Notes: a model not told the origin generated them from the letters alone. Positions 1 through 8,651 are shown, counted from the first letter of the stretch. The stretch: DNA of 61,499 nt from Streptomyces pseudovenezuelae (GCF_001513955.1 NZ_KQ948151.1:319089-380587); one strand, 5' to 3'. Numbers and translations are program-made.

Positions 1-33
1 TAGCCCATAACCGATAGCCCACCAAGCAGCAGT

Positions 34-73
34 ATGTCTGGGGGCCCCGGAAACATCCGGGGCCCCCAGACAT
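34..73. terminator. Strong factor-independent-type hairpin
   Basis: An 18-bp perfect inverted repeat (arms 34-51 and 56-73) closes on the 4-nt loop AACA. There is no U-tract, as is usual for Streptomyces terminators. It probably ends transcription of a gene lying left of the window, or acts in both directions for the leftward metalloprotease gene. Confidence 0.8.
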
Positions 74-316
74 GTCTTGGACCACGATGTTTCTCCGGAC
101 CAACGGTGTGACTCCACTTTCCCGGGAACCCGGCCTCATGGCTGGGGCCCGGTGAAGCAGCGGAACCTGCGCCTCCACCCACCGGACCCCAGCCGGTCCG
201 ACACCCTCGTATGCGCGCGGGCACAGGGTTCTGGGACTTGGAGGGCGGGGGTGCGCCGGGTCGGACGGAGCACAACCCGTCATCAGAATGACGCCACAGC
301 GGGGTACGGGAAGCGA
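74..316. other. Gene-free stretch
   Basis: Between the terminator hairpin and the stop codon of the metalloprotease gene I see no reading frame with a ribosome binding site or a recognisable protein, on either strand. Confidence 0.5.
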
Positions 317-1249
317 TCAGCGGGGCTCTTCGCCCTGGGCGACCTCGACGTCATGGTGGAAGGCGATTGCGCCGGTCGTCGCGGCGGTGGCGGACAGGAC
401 GGCACAGGCAGCGAGGAGGAGGGCGGCCCAGCACACCGACCACCGGGCGTGTCCCGCGGGAGCGGCGAGGAGCGCCGCCACGCGCCGGGGAACCGGGCCG
501 GTGGTCGCGGCCGGAGCGAAGTCCGGACGGTTGGAGCGCGCGGCCTGGCCGGCGAGGGCGGCACGGGCGATGGCGCGGGCCAGCAGGCGGCGATCACCCA
601 CGGCAGTGGCGGCGGACTCGTCGGCGGCACGTTCCGCGGCCAGCCGGATGGCGGCGCGGGCCGGACGCAGTGCGGGATGGCAGTGGGCGGCGAGTTCGGC
701 GGCGGCCAGGAAGTAGTGGTGCCCGCCCCGGTTGTGGGCCCGCTCGTGGGCGAAGAGCGCCTCTCGCTCGTCCGGACCGAGACTGCGCAGCATGGCGGTG
801 GTGACGACGATTCGGTGCGGGCGCCCAGGCAGGGCGTACGCGTCCGGCTCGGGCGAGTCGACCACGCACAGGTCACCCGCGGGAGGCTGCCGGTCGGCCT
901 CGGCACGGGCGGTGCGGAAGGCACGCGTCTGGCGCAGGGCCGAGCGGGCGAGGGTCCCGGCGCCGATGGTGAGCAGTCCGGTGGCGATCGCGGCCACGGG
1001 CAGGACCAGGTAGCCGGACGGCGTGCGCAAGGGGTGCACGAGTTCACCGAGCGACGCGAACGCCGGCAGCTTGAGCAGTCCGGTCAGCACGAGGGAGCCC
1101 AGGGCGGCCACACAGGCACCCGCCAGCACCAGGGCTGCGGCGGTGAGCGTCCACAGAGCGGTGACGGGGGCCAGCCGGTCGAGGGCTCGCCGGGCGAGCA
1201 GCGGCATCGCGCAGGGCAGCAGGAGCGGGATCAGCAGCAGGGTCGTCAT
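317..1249 (-). CDS. M56/BlaR1-type membrane metalloprotease
   Basis: This is a membrane-embedded zinc protease of the BlaR1/M56 group, normally the sensor-protease partner of a BlaI repressor. Hydrophobic segments lie at the N-terminus, around residues 35-60 and 75-100, and near the C-terminus. The zinc motif HERAH is followed about 40 residues later by a second conserved stretch, ERAADE, which would supply the glutamate ligand. There is no extracellular penicillin-binding domain, so it is the short actinobacterial form rather than a beta-lactam sensor. The ATG overlaps the repressor stop by 1 nt (TGATG); a TTG three bases earlier is an alternative start. The ligand and the in vivo substrate are unknown. 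The inferred role is cleavage or inactivation of the adjacent repressor. Confidence 0.85.
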   Translation of the reverse strand: MTTLLLIPLLLPCAMPLLARRALDRLAPVTALWTLTAAALVLAGACVAALGSLVLTGLLKLPAFASLGELVHPLRTPSGYLVLPVAAIATGLLTIGAGTLARSALRQTRAFRTARAEADRQPPAGDLCVVDSPEPDAYALPGRPHRIVVTTAMLRSLGPDEREALFAHERAHNRGGHHYFLAAAELAAHCHPALRPARAAIRLAAERAADESAATAVGDRRLLARAIARAALAGQAARSNRPDFAPAATTGPVPRRVAALLAAPAGHARWSVCWAALLLAACAVLSATAATTGAIAFHHDVEVAQGEEPR

Positions 1250-1617
1250 CAATCGTCGGCCTCCAGCAGTTGACGCAGAAGCTGTTCGTCGTCCGGATTG
1301 AGCTGGGCGACGAAGCGGGCCAGGACGGTCTCCCGGTCACCGTCACGGTCGAGTTCGGTGTGCATGCGCCGCGCGGTGAGCCCTTGTGCGTCCTGCACGG
1401 GGTAGTAGGCGTAGCCGCGCCCCTGTTGGCGGCGGTCGACAACACCCTTGTCGTGCAGGCGCGACAGGATCGTGGTCACCGTGGTGCGGGCCAGGTCGGC
1501 GGCGAGTTCGGACTGCACCTCTCCTGGAGTCAGAGCCGCGTCGGCGGCCCACAGGGCGGCCATGACGGCTGCTTCCAGCTCGCCGGCCGGACGGCGTTCG
1601 TCCTTCGCGTCGGTCAT
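1249..1617 (-). CDS. BlaI/MecI/CopY-family transcriptional repressor
   Basis: This is a winged-helix repressor of about 122 residues, the usual size for BlaI/MecI. The N-terminal helix-turn-helix (PAGELEAAVMAALW onward, with the recognition stretch ARTTVTTILSRLHDKG) matches the family. The C-terminal half, rich in charged leucine helices, would dimerise and carry the protease-sensitive segment. It is translationally coupled to the downstream M56 protease, the classical repressor-sensor pair. Two palindromes lie immediately upstream and are its likely operators, implying autorepression. The ATG at 1617 is chosen because the family alignment begins just after it; a GTG at 1632 is in frame and possible. 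Confidence 0.9.
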   Translation of the reverse strand: MTDAKDERRPAGELEAAVMAALWAADAALTPGEVQSELAADLARTTVTTILSRLHDKGVVDRRQQGRGYAYYPVQDAQGLTARRMHTELDRDGDRETVLARFVAQLNPDDEQLLRQLLEADD

Positions 1618-1643
1618 GGGAACGATCTTCACCCCATCTTCGT

Positions 1644-1676
1644 CTACAGTTGAGTAGACCGTCTACAGAATTGTAG
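1644..1676. promoter_or_regulatory. Tandem BlaI-type operators
   Basis: Two palindromes lie 19 bp apart: CTACAGTTGAGTAG (1644-1657; arms CTAC/GTAG) and CTACAGAATTGTAG (1663-1676; arms CTACA/TGTAG). The TACA...TGTA core is the known BlaI/MecI recognition pattern. They sit between the leftward repressor gene and the rightward DedA gene, so they could control both directions. Confidence 0.7.
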
Positions 1677-1735
1677 TCATCCGGGCGGCGTCTTCGCGCG
1701 CCGCCCGCACATCCAGTATGAGAGGGCCCGGGTCC

Positions 1736-2404
1736 ATGACCGCACCCTTGTTCACAGCGTCCCAGCTCGCGGTGAACGTCCTGAGCGCGCAGTCCCTGCT
1801 GGCCGCCTTCGGTGTGCTGGGGGTCGGCGCGGTGCTGTTCGCGGAGACCGGGCTGCTGATCGGTTTCTTCCTGCCCGGCGACTCGCTGCTGTTCACCGCG
1901 GGGCTGCTGTGCACGGGGAGCGGCCAGCATGGGGTGAAGCTGTCGCTCGCCCCACTGCTGGTGGCCGCGGCCGTGGGTGCCCTTGCCGGTGCGCAGTGCG
2001 GCTACCTGCTCGGCCGGAAGGCGGGCGGGGCGCTCCTGGCGCGCAACCGCTCGGTCCGCCTGCATGAAGGTGCGGCCAGGGCCGAGGAGCTGTTGGAGCG
2101 GTACGGGCATGCGAAGGCGATCGTCCTGGCCCGGTTCGTGCCAGTGGTACGCACAGTGCTCAATCCGATGGCGGGCGCGCTGGGAGTTCCGGCGCGGACC
2201 TTCACCGTCTGGCAGGTCGTCGGCGGTCTCGTGTGGAGTCTGGGACTGGTGCTGGGTGGATACGCGCTGGGCTCCTCCATCCCCAGCGTGGACCGCTATC
2301 TGCTGCCCCTGGTCGCCGTGATCGTGGCCGTGTCGTTGGTTCCGCTCGCCGCCGAGCTGTACCGCTCCCGGCGCGCGGCCAAGGCGAAGGAGGCACACGG
2401 ATGA
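1736..2404 (+). CDS. DedA-family (SNARE-associated) membrane protein
   Basis: This is a polytopic membrane protein of 222 residues. It carries the DedA/VTT hallmarks: an acidic re-entrant segment (ETGLLIGFFLPGDSLLF), a G-x-x-x-G-rich helix with YLLGRKAG, and the ARFVPVVRTVLNPMAG motif with its essential arginine. Family members act as lipid flippases or scramblases, including for undecaprenyl phosphate. The ATG at 1736 is preferred because of GAGGG upstream; an in-frame ATG exists at 1718. The stop overlaps the next start (ATGA), so this and the two following PAP2 genes form one operon, consistent with recycling of polyprenyl- or phospholipid phosphates. Confidence 0.9.
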   Translation: MTAPLFTASQLAVNVLSAQSLLAAFGVLGVGAVLFAETGLLIGFFLPGDSLLFTAGLLCTGSGQHGVKLSLAPLLVAAAVGALAGAQCGYLLGRKAGGALLARNRSVRLHEGAARAEELLERYGHAKAIVLARFVPVVRTVLNPMAGALGVPARTFTVWQVVGGLVWSLGLVLGGYALGSSIPSVDRYLLPLVAVIVAVSLVPLAAELYRSRRAAKAKEAHG

Positions 2405-3006
2405 TCCTCGCCCTCGACGGCTCGTCGATCGACGGATCCGCCTACACGGACGTGGTCAATCTCGCTCACCGCTCGCCCGGCTGGCTGGACGACACGGTGT
2501 CGGCCTGGTCGACGTACGGTCTGGCGGTGTTCGCCGTCCTGATGGCCGTGGTCTGGTGGCGGGCACGGCGGGTGAGCGCCACGACCGCGCTCGTCGCACT
2601 GGCCGTGCCGGTGACCGTCGGAGCGGCGTACGCGGTCGATGCCGCCGTCAAGCTGCTGGTGCGCGAGGATCGGCCTTGTCAGAGCCTTCACGTGGCCACC
2701 CTGGAGGCGTGTCCGGCGCCGGGTGACTGGTCCTTCCCCAGCAACCACGCGGCCATCGCCGCCGCGGCCGCGGTGGCCCTGCTCTTCGTGTCCCGGCGGC
2801 TCGGTGCAGTCGCGGCCGTGGCCGCCTGCGCGATGGCGGTCTCGCGGGTCTGGGTCGGCGCACATTACCCGCACGATGTCGCCGCCGGAGTCGTCGTGGG
2901 AGCCCTCGTGGCGGCGCTCGGGATGACCGCCGTGCGCCGCCGTTCGGACCCCCTGGTCCGGCGGATAACCGGCACACGGCTGCGCCCACTGGTCCTGGCG
3001 TCATGA
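2401..3006 (+). CDS. PAP2-family membrane phosphatase
   Basis: This is a 201-aa integral membrane phosphatase of the type 2 phosphatidic acid phosphatase superfamily. All three catalytic motifs are present: KLLVREDRP, the PSNHA motif with its histidine, and SRVWVGAHYPHDVAAG with the nucleophilic histidine and the aspartate. Such proteins dephosphorylate phosphatidate or undecaprenyl pyrophosphate on the outer face of the membrane. It overlaps the DedA gene and the next PAP2 gene by 4 nt on each side. Pairing with a DedA flippase suggests polyprenyl-phosphate recycling; the exact substrate cannot be read from sequence. Confidence 0.9.
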   Translation: MILALDGSSIDGSAYTDVVNLAHRSPGWLDDTVSAWSTYGLAVFAVLMAVVWWRARRVSATTALVALAVPVTVGAAYAVDAAVKLLVREDRPCQSLHVATLEACPAPGDWSFPSNHAAIAAAAAVALLFVSRRLGAVAAVAACAMAVSRVWVGAHYPHDVAAGVVVGALVAALGMTAVRRRSDPLVRRITGTRLRPLVLAS

Positions 3007-3731
3007 GGCGCGGCGACCTCGGCGACCTGGCCGGCAGCGTCGGCCTGGGCGCGTGGACGGCGTTCGGCGTACTGACCATGACCGTGATCGGCAACGGAAA
3101 GCCGCTGTACGGGGACGAGGACCTGCTGTCCTGGTCCGTCGGCCATCGCCCGGATGTGGTGGTTGCGCTGGCGCGCGGGCTGACCGCCACGGGAACCGGC
3201 GTCATCCCGTACGTCCTCTGCGCGCTTGCGGGGATCATCGCCGGGCGCACCCTGCGTCGACGGGCCGTCACCGCCGCTCTCTGTCTCGGCTGCCTCGGTG
3301 CCGGGCAGGCGGTTCGCTACGGCGTGATGGAGTTCGTCGCCCGGCCCCGCCCCTCCCGCGCGGAGTGGTCCACGCACGCCTCGGGGTGGGCCTTCCCCTC
3401 AGGCCACGCCTCCACGGCCGCCCTCACCGCAGGACTGCTCGTCATCGCCGTGTACTTCCGCGCCCCCCGCGGCAGGACGGTGCTCGCTCTCGTCTTCGGC
3501 TGCTGGGGCGCGCTGGTCGGGCTGACCCGTGTCTACCTCGGGGTGCATTGGTTCACCGACGTCGTCGGCGGCTGGCTCTTCGCCACCGGCTGGCTCGGGA
3601 TGTGCCTGTGCGGCGCTACCTGGTTGCTGCCCAGGGGGTTCATCGCAGGTACGACGCACCCCGATCAAGAGCCGCCGGAAGACCATGCGCCACAAGTCCC
3701 TGGTCGTCGAGGACGATCACGGCCCGCGTGA
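3003..3731 (+). CDS. Second PAP2-family membrane phosphatase
   Basis: This is a 242-aa paralogous PAP2 phosphatase with an intact signature: the first motif around VARPRPSR, PSGHAS for motif 2, and TRVYLGVHWFTDVVGG for motif 3. About five or six membrane segments are visible. It starts inside the stop of the preceding gene (ATGA), so both should be made at similar levels. The last residues, beyond the membrane core, run into the frame of a response-regulator stub that begins at 3685, so the natural C-terminus may have been altered by whatever event created that stub. Confidence 0.88.
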   Translation: MRRGDLGDLAGSVGLGAWTAFGVLTMTVIGNGKPLYGDEDLLSWSVGHRPDVVVALARGLTATGTGVIPYVLCALAGIIAGRTLRRRAVTAALCLGCLGAGQAVRYGVMEFVARPRPSRAEWSTHASGWAFPSGHASTAALTAGLLVIAVYFRAPRGRTVLALVFGCWGALVGLTRVYLGVHWFTDVVGGWLFATGWLGMCLCGATWLLPRGFIAGTTHPDQEPPEDHAPQVPGRRGRSRPA

Positions 3732-3969
3732 CATCCTGTTGCGCGGCCTGCGCGACGAGGACTTCGACTACCAGTTGCGGCAGAGGGTGGAGCTGAGCGG
3801 AGCCCCCGCAATCGCGACGCAGTTCCCCGAGTGCGTAACGCCGGCGGCGCCGGCACACTCTGACCGGACAGAGCAGCCCGACGATCCGTACACTCGGGAA
3901 GGGCCCTCACCAACACCCCCTCGTCGACTCACGACGAGTCGCGTACGACGAGCTCTGTGGGAAGCGTGA
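3685..3969 (+). pseudogene. Response-regulator N-terminal stub (relic)
   Basis: From ATG 3685 about 28 residues (MRHKSLVVEDDHGPRDILL..., ending DEDFD) match the beta1-alpha1 start of an OmpR-type receiver domain, including the acidic EDD pocket. The similarity then stops abruptly: there is no phospho-acceptor aspartate, no lysine motif and no DNA-binding domain. The remaining frame to 3969 looks non-coding. It overlaps the end of the PAP2 gene and the end of the opposite LacI gene. I read it as the leftover of a two-component gene removed by deletion. Confidence 0.6.
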
Positions 3970-4945
3970 CGCGCCGGCGCGGCCTCTCGGGATCGCCGAT
4001 CTCCTCCAGAAGGATCTGGGCGATCATCGCGCCGATCTCCTCGACCGGCTGACGCACGGTGGTGAGGGGCGGATTGGTGTGCCGGGCGATGATGGAGTCG
4101 TCGAATCCGACCACGGCCACGTCGTCGGGGACCCCCCTCCCCTGCCTGCGCAACTCCGCCAGAGCCCCCGCCGCCATGACGTCCGAGGCGACGAACAAGG
4201 CGTCGAGCTCGGGAACCCGTTCAAGGAGTGAACGCATCGCCGCCGCGCCGCCCTCCTCGGTGAAGTCGGCCGAGGTCACGAGCCGGTCCGTGGCCCGGTG
4301 GCCCGCCCTTTCGAGCGCCTCGCGCCAGCCCTGGAGCCTGCTGCGCGCCACGTCCATGTCGAGTGGCCCGCTGATGGTGGCGACGGTGCGCCGCCCCCGC
4401 GCGAGGAGGTGGGTGACGGCCGCCTCGGCCCCGCCGGCGTTGTCGGAGTGCACGTGACTGAGCGACTCGTCGGAGGAACGGCGTCCGGCGAGCACCGTGG
4501 GCAGCCCCATGTCCTCCAGCAACCCCGGCAGCGGGTCGTGCTCGTGCACCGAGACCAGGAGCACGCCGTCGACACGCCGTTCCGCGACGGACTGGGTGAG
4601 TTGGTCCCGCTCGGCCTGGTCGCGCACCAGTACCAGTTGGAGTTGCGTACGGGTCTCCGCGAGAGCGGTGCTGACACCGCGGATGACCGCCGAGAAGTAG
4701 GGCTCCGCGCCCAGTCTGCTCTCCGACTCGGGGATCACCAGGGCCACGGAGTTCGTCCGGCTCGTCTTGAGCCCGCGGGCGACCGAGTTCGGGACGTAGT
4801 TCAGCTCGGCGATGGCGGCGAGCACGGCGGCCCTCGCCTTCTCGCTGACGAGTTCGGAGCCGTTGATGACTCGTGAAACCGTGGTGCGTCCGACACCGGC
4901 GCGCGCGGCCACGGTGATGATGGTCGGACGCTGCCTGTCCCCCAT
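3929..4945 (-). CDS. LacI-family repressor (CebR-like)
   Basis: This is a 338-aa LacI/GalR regulator. The N-terminal HTH (TIITVAARAGVGRTTVSRVI) is followed by the hinge helix (YVPNSVARGLKTSRT), and a periplasmic-binding-like sensor fills the rest, ending in the usual VVGFDDSIIARHTNPPLTTVRQP segment. The ATG at 4945 is chosen because GGGAGG stands just upstream and the family alignment starts there. It is divergent from a sugar ABC transporter and GH1 glucosidase, the same order as cebR-cebEFG-bglC in other Streptomyces. A 40-bp palindrome lies between them. The likely inducer is cellobiose or another beta-glucoside; this is inferred from context only. Confidence 0.9.
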   Translation of the reverse strand: MGDRQRPTIITVAARAGVGRTTVSRVINGSELVSEKARAAVLAAIAELNYVPNSVARGLKTSRTNSVALVIPESESRLGAEPYFSAVIRGVSTALAETRTQLQLVLVRDQAERDQLTQSVAERRVDGVLLVSVHEHDPLPGLLEDMGLPTVLAGRRSSDESLSHVHSDNAGGAEAAVTHLLARGRRTVATISGPLDMDVARSRLQGWREALERAGHRATDRLVTSADFTEEGGAAAMRSLLERVPELDALFVASDVMAAGALAELRRQGRGVPDDVAVVGFDDSIIARHTNPPLTTVRQPVEEIGAMIAQILLEEIGDPERPRRRVTLPTELVVRDSS

Positions 4946-5114
4946 GACGCCTCCCTCGCTCGGCGATGCCCAGACGGCTTTCACCTGCGCATTGTGCCAG
5001 ACCTGAGGAGAGTGGCTTCCGGGTCCCGGTGCGGGCCCGCGACATCTTTCGGCAACGAAGTGGATTCAACTTCTTGACAGAGGCCTTACGTGGCGGCGAG
5101 GCTGCGGGCTCCTG

Positions 5115-5154
5115 GGTGGGCACGTTCCCACCATCGATTGGGAACGTGCCCACC
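5115..5154. promoter_or_regulatory. Double LacI/CebR-type operator palindrome
   Basis: Sixteen-base perfect arms (5115-5130 and 5139-5154) flank the 8-bp centre CCATCGAT. Each arm contains a near-palindrome, TGGGCACGTTCCCA (5117-5130) and its reverse complement TGGGAACGTGCCCA (5139-5152). These resemble the CebR box TGGGAGCGCTCCCA in having TGGG/CCCA ends and a central CG. A TTGACA hexamer at 5074-5079 could be the -35 of the rightward promoter, placing the operators just downstream of the start of transcription. Repression of the transporter operon by the divergent LacI protein is the natural reading. Confidence 0.8.
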
Positions 5155-5226
5155 GGACAAATCTCCCCTTCGGGCGAGCTGTGGGCTCGAACTCCGGTGC
5201 GTCAGCGCCGCCGCTAGGAGGACGAA

Positions 5227-6537
5227 ATGGACAAGTTCCGAAGGAAGTTGCGTACGAGGGTCGTGGCCGCCGTTTCGGCCGCGTCGGCACTGGGTCTGGT
5301 CGTGGGCTGCGGAGGCAGTGACGGGGGAACCGGTGGGGGCAAGAAGGACGGCAAGGTCACCATCACCATGGGGCTCTTCGGCGTCATGGGCTTCAAGGAG
5401 ACCGGTCTGCTCGACAAGTACATGAAGGAACACCCCGACGTCGTCATCAAGGCGGACGTCGCGGGCGACGAACAGACCTACTACACCGCCCTGCAGACCC
5501 ACTTGGCCGCAGGCAGCGGACTCAAGGACATCCAGGGCATAGAAATTGGTAGGGCCAAGGAACTGTCCGACACCCAGAAGGACAAGTTCGTCGACCTGGC
5601 CGGCGTGGCCGGGACGGACCACTTCCTTCCGTGGAAGCAGAGCCAGGTCACCACCACCGACAAGAAGGTCATCGGCCTCGGCACCGACATCGGCCCCATG
5701 GCGGTCTGCTACCGCAGGGACCTCTTCGAACAGGCCGGCCTGCCCACCGACCGCGACGAGGTCGCCAAGCTGTGGGAGGGCGACTGGTCGAAGTACGTCG
5801 ACGCGGGCAAGCGGTTCAAGCAGAACTCGAAGGACGACCAGGTCGCCTTCATGGACAGCTCCAGCGGACTGTTCAACGCCATGATCTACGGCAACTCCCA
5901 GCAGTTCTACGACAAGCAGGGCAAGCTGATCTACGCCACCAACCCCGTCGTGAAGGACGCGTGGAAGCTGGCCTCCGAAGCGGCCACCTCCGACCTGACC
6001 GCCAAGCTCCGCCAGTTCCAGCCCGGTTGGGACCCCGGACTGGCCAACAGCACCTTCGCCAGCACCGTCTGCCCGGCGTGGATGCTCGCGCACATCAGCG
6101 AGAAGGCGGGACCCAAGAACAAGGGCAAGTGGGACGTCGCCAAGGCACCCAAGGGCGCCAACTGGGGCGGATCGTTCCTCGGCGTGATGGAGAAGAGCCC
6201 CGTCAAGAAGGAGGCGCAGGACCTCGTCGCCTGGCTGACCGCCCCCGAGCAGCAGGCCTACCTCTTCGAGAAGATCGGCAACTTCCCCTCGTCGCAGACC
6301 GCGTTGAAGATGCCCGAAGTCGTCGATGCCAAGTCGGACTACTTCAGTGGCGCCCCCATCGGGAAGATCTTCGGCGCCGCGGCCCAGGAGATCCCCGACG
6401 AGCAGGTGCTCGGCCGCAAGGACGGCACCATCAAGGACATCTTCTCGCAGGGCCTGACCTTGATCGAGGCACAGCACAAGAGCCCGAACGAGGCGTGGAA
6501 GACCACGGACGAGCGCATCAAGAAGGCCGCCGGCTGA
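5227..6537 (+). CDS. Sugar ABC transporter substrate-binding lipoprotein (CebE-like)
   Basis: This is a family 1 extracellular solute-binding protein of 436 residues. It has a basic N-terminus, a hydrophobic core and the lipobox LVVGC with the lipidated cysteine at residue 28, followed by a glycine-rich linker. AGGAGG stands a few bases before the ATG. It is the first gene of a rightward operon with two permeases and a beta-glucosidase. No ATPase gene is present; the shared MsiK ATPase of Streptomyces normally serves such importers. The ligand is probably a beta-glucoside oligosaccharide, inferred from the GH1 enzyme and from the cebE-like position. Confidence 0.85.
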   Translation: MDKFRRKLRTRVVAAVSAASALGLVVGCGGSDGGTGGGKKDGKVTITMGLFGVMGFKETGLLDKYMKEHPDVVIKADVAGDEQTYYTALQTHLAAGSGLKDIQGIEIGRAKELSDTQKDKFVDLAGVAGTDHFLPWKQSQVTTTDKKVIGLGTDIGPMAVCYRRDLFEQAGLPTDRDEVAKLWEGDWSKYVDAGKRFKQNSKDDQVAFMDSSSGLFNAMIYGNSQQFYDKQGKLIYATNPVVKDAWKLASEAATSDLTAKLRQFQPGWDPGLANSTFASTVCPAWMLAHISEKAGPKNKGKWDVAKAPKGANWGGSFLGVMEKSPVKKEAQDLVAWLTAPEQQAYLFEKIGNFPSSQTALKMPEVVDAKSDYFSGAPIGKIFGAAAQEIPDEQVLGRKDGTIKDIFSQGLTLIEAQHKSPNEAWKTTDERIKKAAG

Positions 6538-6639
6538 CCTGAGGCCCCTGCCCGCCACCGCCCGGCGCCCCACGCACCGCCCCTACGGGTCGCCGGGCAC
6601 CGCCCGCCCTCTCCATCCCTCCAGGAAGGACGCCTTCCG

Positions 6640-7611
6640 GTGGCCATCTCCACCTCGACACCCCCAGACGGTGCGACCGACATCGCCGCGGAGCATCAGC
6701 GGCGCCGTACGCTGCTGCACCGCCTCGACGTCCGGGGTGCGCCGTACGCCTTCGTCGCCCCGTTCTTCATCGTGTTCGCCGCCTTCAGCTTCTACCCGCT
6801 CGTCTACACCTCGTGGATCTCGCTGCACCGCGTCGAACTGTCGACGCTGAACCTCATGGAGTGGGTCGGCTTCGACAACTACACGGCGCTGTGGAACGAC
6901 GACCGGTTCTGGAACGCGCTGTTCAACACCTTCACCATCGGCGTGCTGTCGACCGTGCCCCAGCTGCTGATGGCGCTCGGGCTGGCGCACCTGCTCAACT
7001 ACCAGCTGCGCGGCTCCACGTTCTTCCGCGTCGCCGCCCTGACGCCGTACGCCACGTCGGTGGGTGCCGCGGCCCTCGTGTTCACGATGCTCTTCGAACG
7101 TGACTTCGGCATGATCAACTGGATGCTGAGTCTCGTCGGTGTCGACAACATCGACTGGGAGAACAACAAGTGGGCGGCCCAGAGCGCCATTTCCTCCATC
7201 GTGATCTGGCGCTGGACCGGCTACAACGCGCTGCTCTACCTCGCGGCGATGCAGGCGATCCCGCGCGACCGCTACGAGGCCGCGGCCATCGACGGCGCCT
7301 CGCGGTGGCAGCAGTTCCTGAAGGTCACCGTTCCCGGCATCCGTTCCACCATCGTGTTCACCATCGTCCTGTCCACGATCGGCGCCACACAGCTCTTCGG
7401 TGAGCCCCTGATCTTCGGCCAGGGCCCGAACGGCGTCACGGGGGGAGCCGACAACCAGTACCAGACGCTGGGTCTGCTGCTGTACGAGGAGGGCTGGAAG
7501 AACTACCAGATGGGCCGCGCCGCCACCGTCGCCTGGGCGATGTTCCTGCTGCTCATTCTCGTGTTCGTCGTCCAACGAATCGTCCAGCGCGTCCTCACGC
7601 GCCGGACCTGA
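6640..7611 (+). CDS. Sugar ABC transporter permease (CebF-like, MalF type)
   Basis: This is a 323-aa inner-membrane permease with six predicted helices. The cytoplasmic EAA loop, which docks the ATPase, is visible as YEAAAIDGASRWQQFLKVTVP. The GTG start at 6640 is preceded by AGGAAGGA. It lies 102 nt after the lipoprotein gene and 13 nt before the second permease. It forms the transmembrane channel together with the next gene product. Confidence 0.88.
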   Translation: MAISTSTPPDGATDIAAEHQRRRTLLHRLDVRGAPYAFVAPFFIVFAAFSFYPLVYTSWISLHRVELSTLNLMEWVGFDNYTALWNDDRFWNALFNTFTIGVLSTVPQLLMALGLAHLLNYQLRGSTFFRVAALTPYATSVGAAALVFTMLFERDFGMINWMLSLVGVDNIDWENNKWAAQSAISSIVIWRWTGYNALLYLAAMQAIPRDRYEAAAIDGASRWQQFLKVTVPGIRSTIVFTIVLSTIGATQLFGEPLIFGQGPNGVTGGADNQYQTLGLLLYEEGWKNYQMGRAATVAWAMFLLLILVFVVQRIVQRVLTRRT

Positions 7612-7624
7612 CCGGGAGATCTCC

Positions 7625-8566
7625 ATGACCACAGACAGCATCCCGGTCCGGGCGACGGACGCAGGCCCCGGGACCGTGCGCAAGACCCGCAAGGCCACCC
7701 CGCCCGGAGAACGGCGCCGCCGGCTGTTCCGGCACCCGGGTGCCGGACGTCAGCACCACGCGGGCCCCGTCGCCTACATCCTGCTGGGGCTCGCGGCGCT
7801 GGTCTCCCTGTTCCCGCTGTACTGGACGATGGTGGCGGCATCGACCGACAACACGCGCGTCACCCAGACTCCCCCGCCCTTCCTGCCGGGACCGCATCTC
7901 CTGGACAACCTCGGCAAGGCCTGGCAGGACGCCGCGCTGGGCAAGGCCATGCTCAACAGCCTCATCGTGGCCGGCGCGATCGCCCTGTCCACGGTGCTGT
8001 TCGCCACCCTCGCCGGGTTCGCGTTCGCCAAACTCCGCTTCAAGGGCCGCAACATCCTGCTGATGCTGGTGATCGGCACGATGATGGTGCCGCCGCAACT
8101 GGGCGTCGTACCGCTGTTCATGATGATGACGGAACTGGGCTGGGGCCAGAAGCTGCCCGCCGTCATCTTCCCCACGCTCGTCAGTGCCGTCGGCGTGTTC
8201 TTCATGCGGCAGTACCTCGCCGAAGCGCTGCCCGACGAACTCGTCGAGGCCGGGCGGGTGGACGGTGCGCACTCGCTGCGCATCTTCTGGAGCATCGTGC
8301 TGCCGATCGCCCGGCCTCCCATGGCCGTGCTGTTCATGATCACGTTCGTGCACGCCTGGAACGACTTCTTCTGGCCCTTCATCGTGCTCGACATGACCAA
8401 TCCGACGGTGCCGGTCGCCCTCACCCAGCTCAGCGCGGGATACGTGCGCGACCAATCGCTGATCATGGCGGGCGCGCTGCTCGGCACGCTGCCTCTGCTC
8501 GCCCTCTTCGTCGTCTTCGGCCGTCAGATCGTCGGCGGAATCATGCAGGGGGCGGTCAAGGGGTGA
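7625..8566 (+). CDS. Sugar ABC transporter permease (CebG-like, MalG type)
   Basis: This is a 313-aa partner permease with six helices. The EAA loop reads DELVEAGRVDGAHSLRIFWS, and the C-terminal VFGRQIVGGIMQGAVKG is a typical MalG-type end. It carries a longer basic N-terminal tail (about 45 residues) than the family minimum. ATG 7625 follows the upstream permease closely, as in cebFG pairs. Confidence 0.88.
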   Translation: MTTDSIPVRATDAGPGTVRKTRKATPPGERRRRLFRHPGAGRQHHAGPVAYILLGLAALVSLFPLYWTMVAASTDNTRVTQTPPPFLPGPHLLDNLGKAWQDAALGKAMLNSLIVAGAIALSTVLFATLAGFAFAKLRFKGRNILLMLVIGTMMVPPQLGVVPLFMMMTELGWGQKLPAVIFPTLVSAVGVFFMRQYLAEALPDELVEAGRVDGAHSLRIFWSIVLPIARPPMAVLFMITFVHAWNDFFWPFIVLDMTNPTVPVALTQLSAGYVRDQSLIMAGALLGTLPLLALFVVFGRQIVGGIMQGAVKG

Positions 8567-8651
8567 ATGCCGTGCCGTCTCCCCCGCGCCCCCTCGACGG
8601 CCCCACACCCCTTCGCCTCTCCCGCCCCGCAAGTCACCAGGAAGGACCCAC

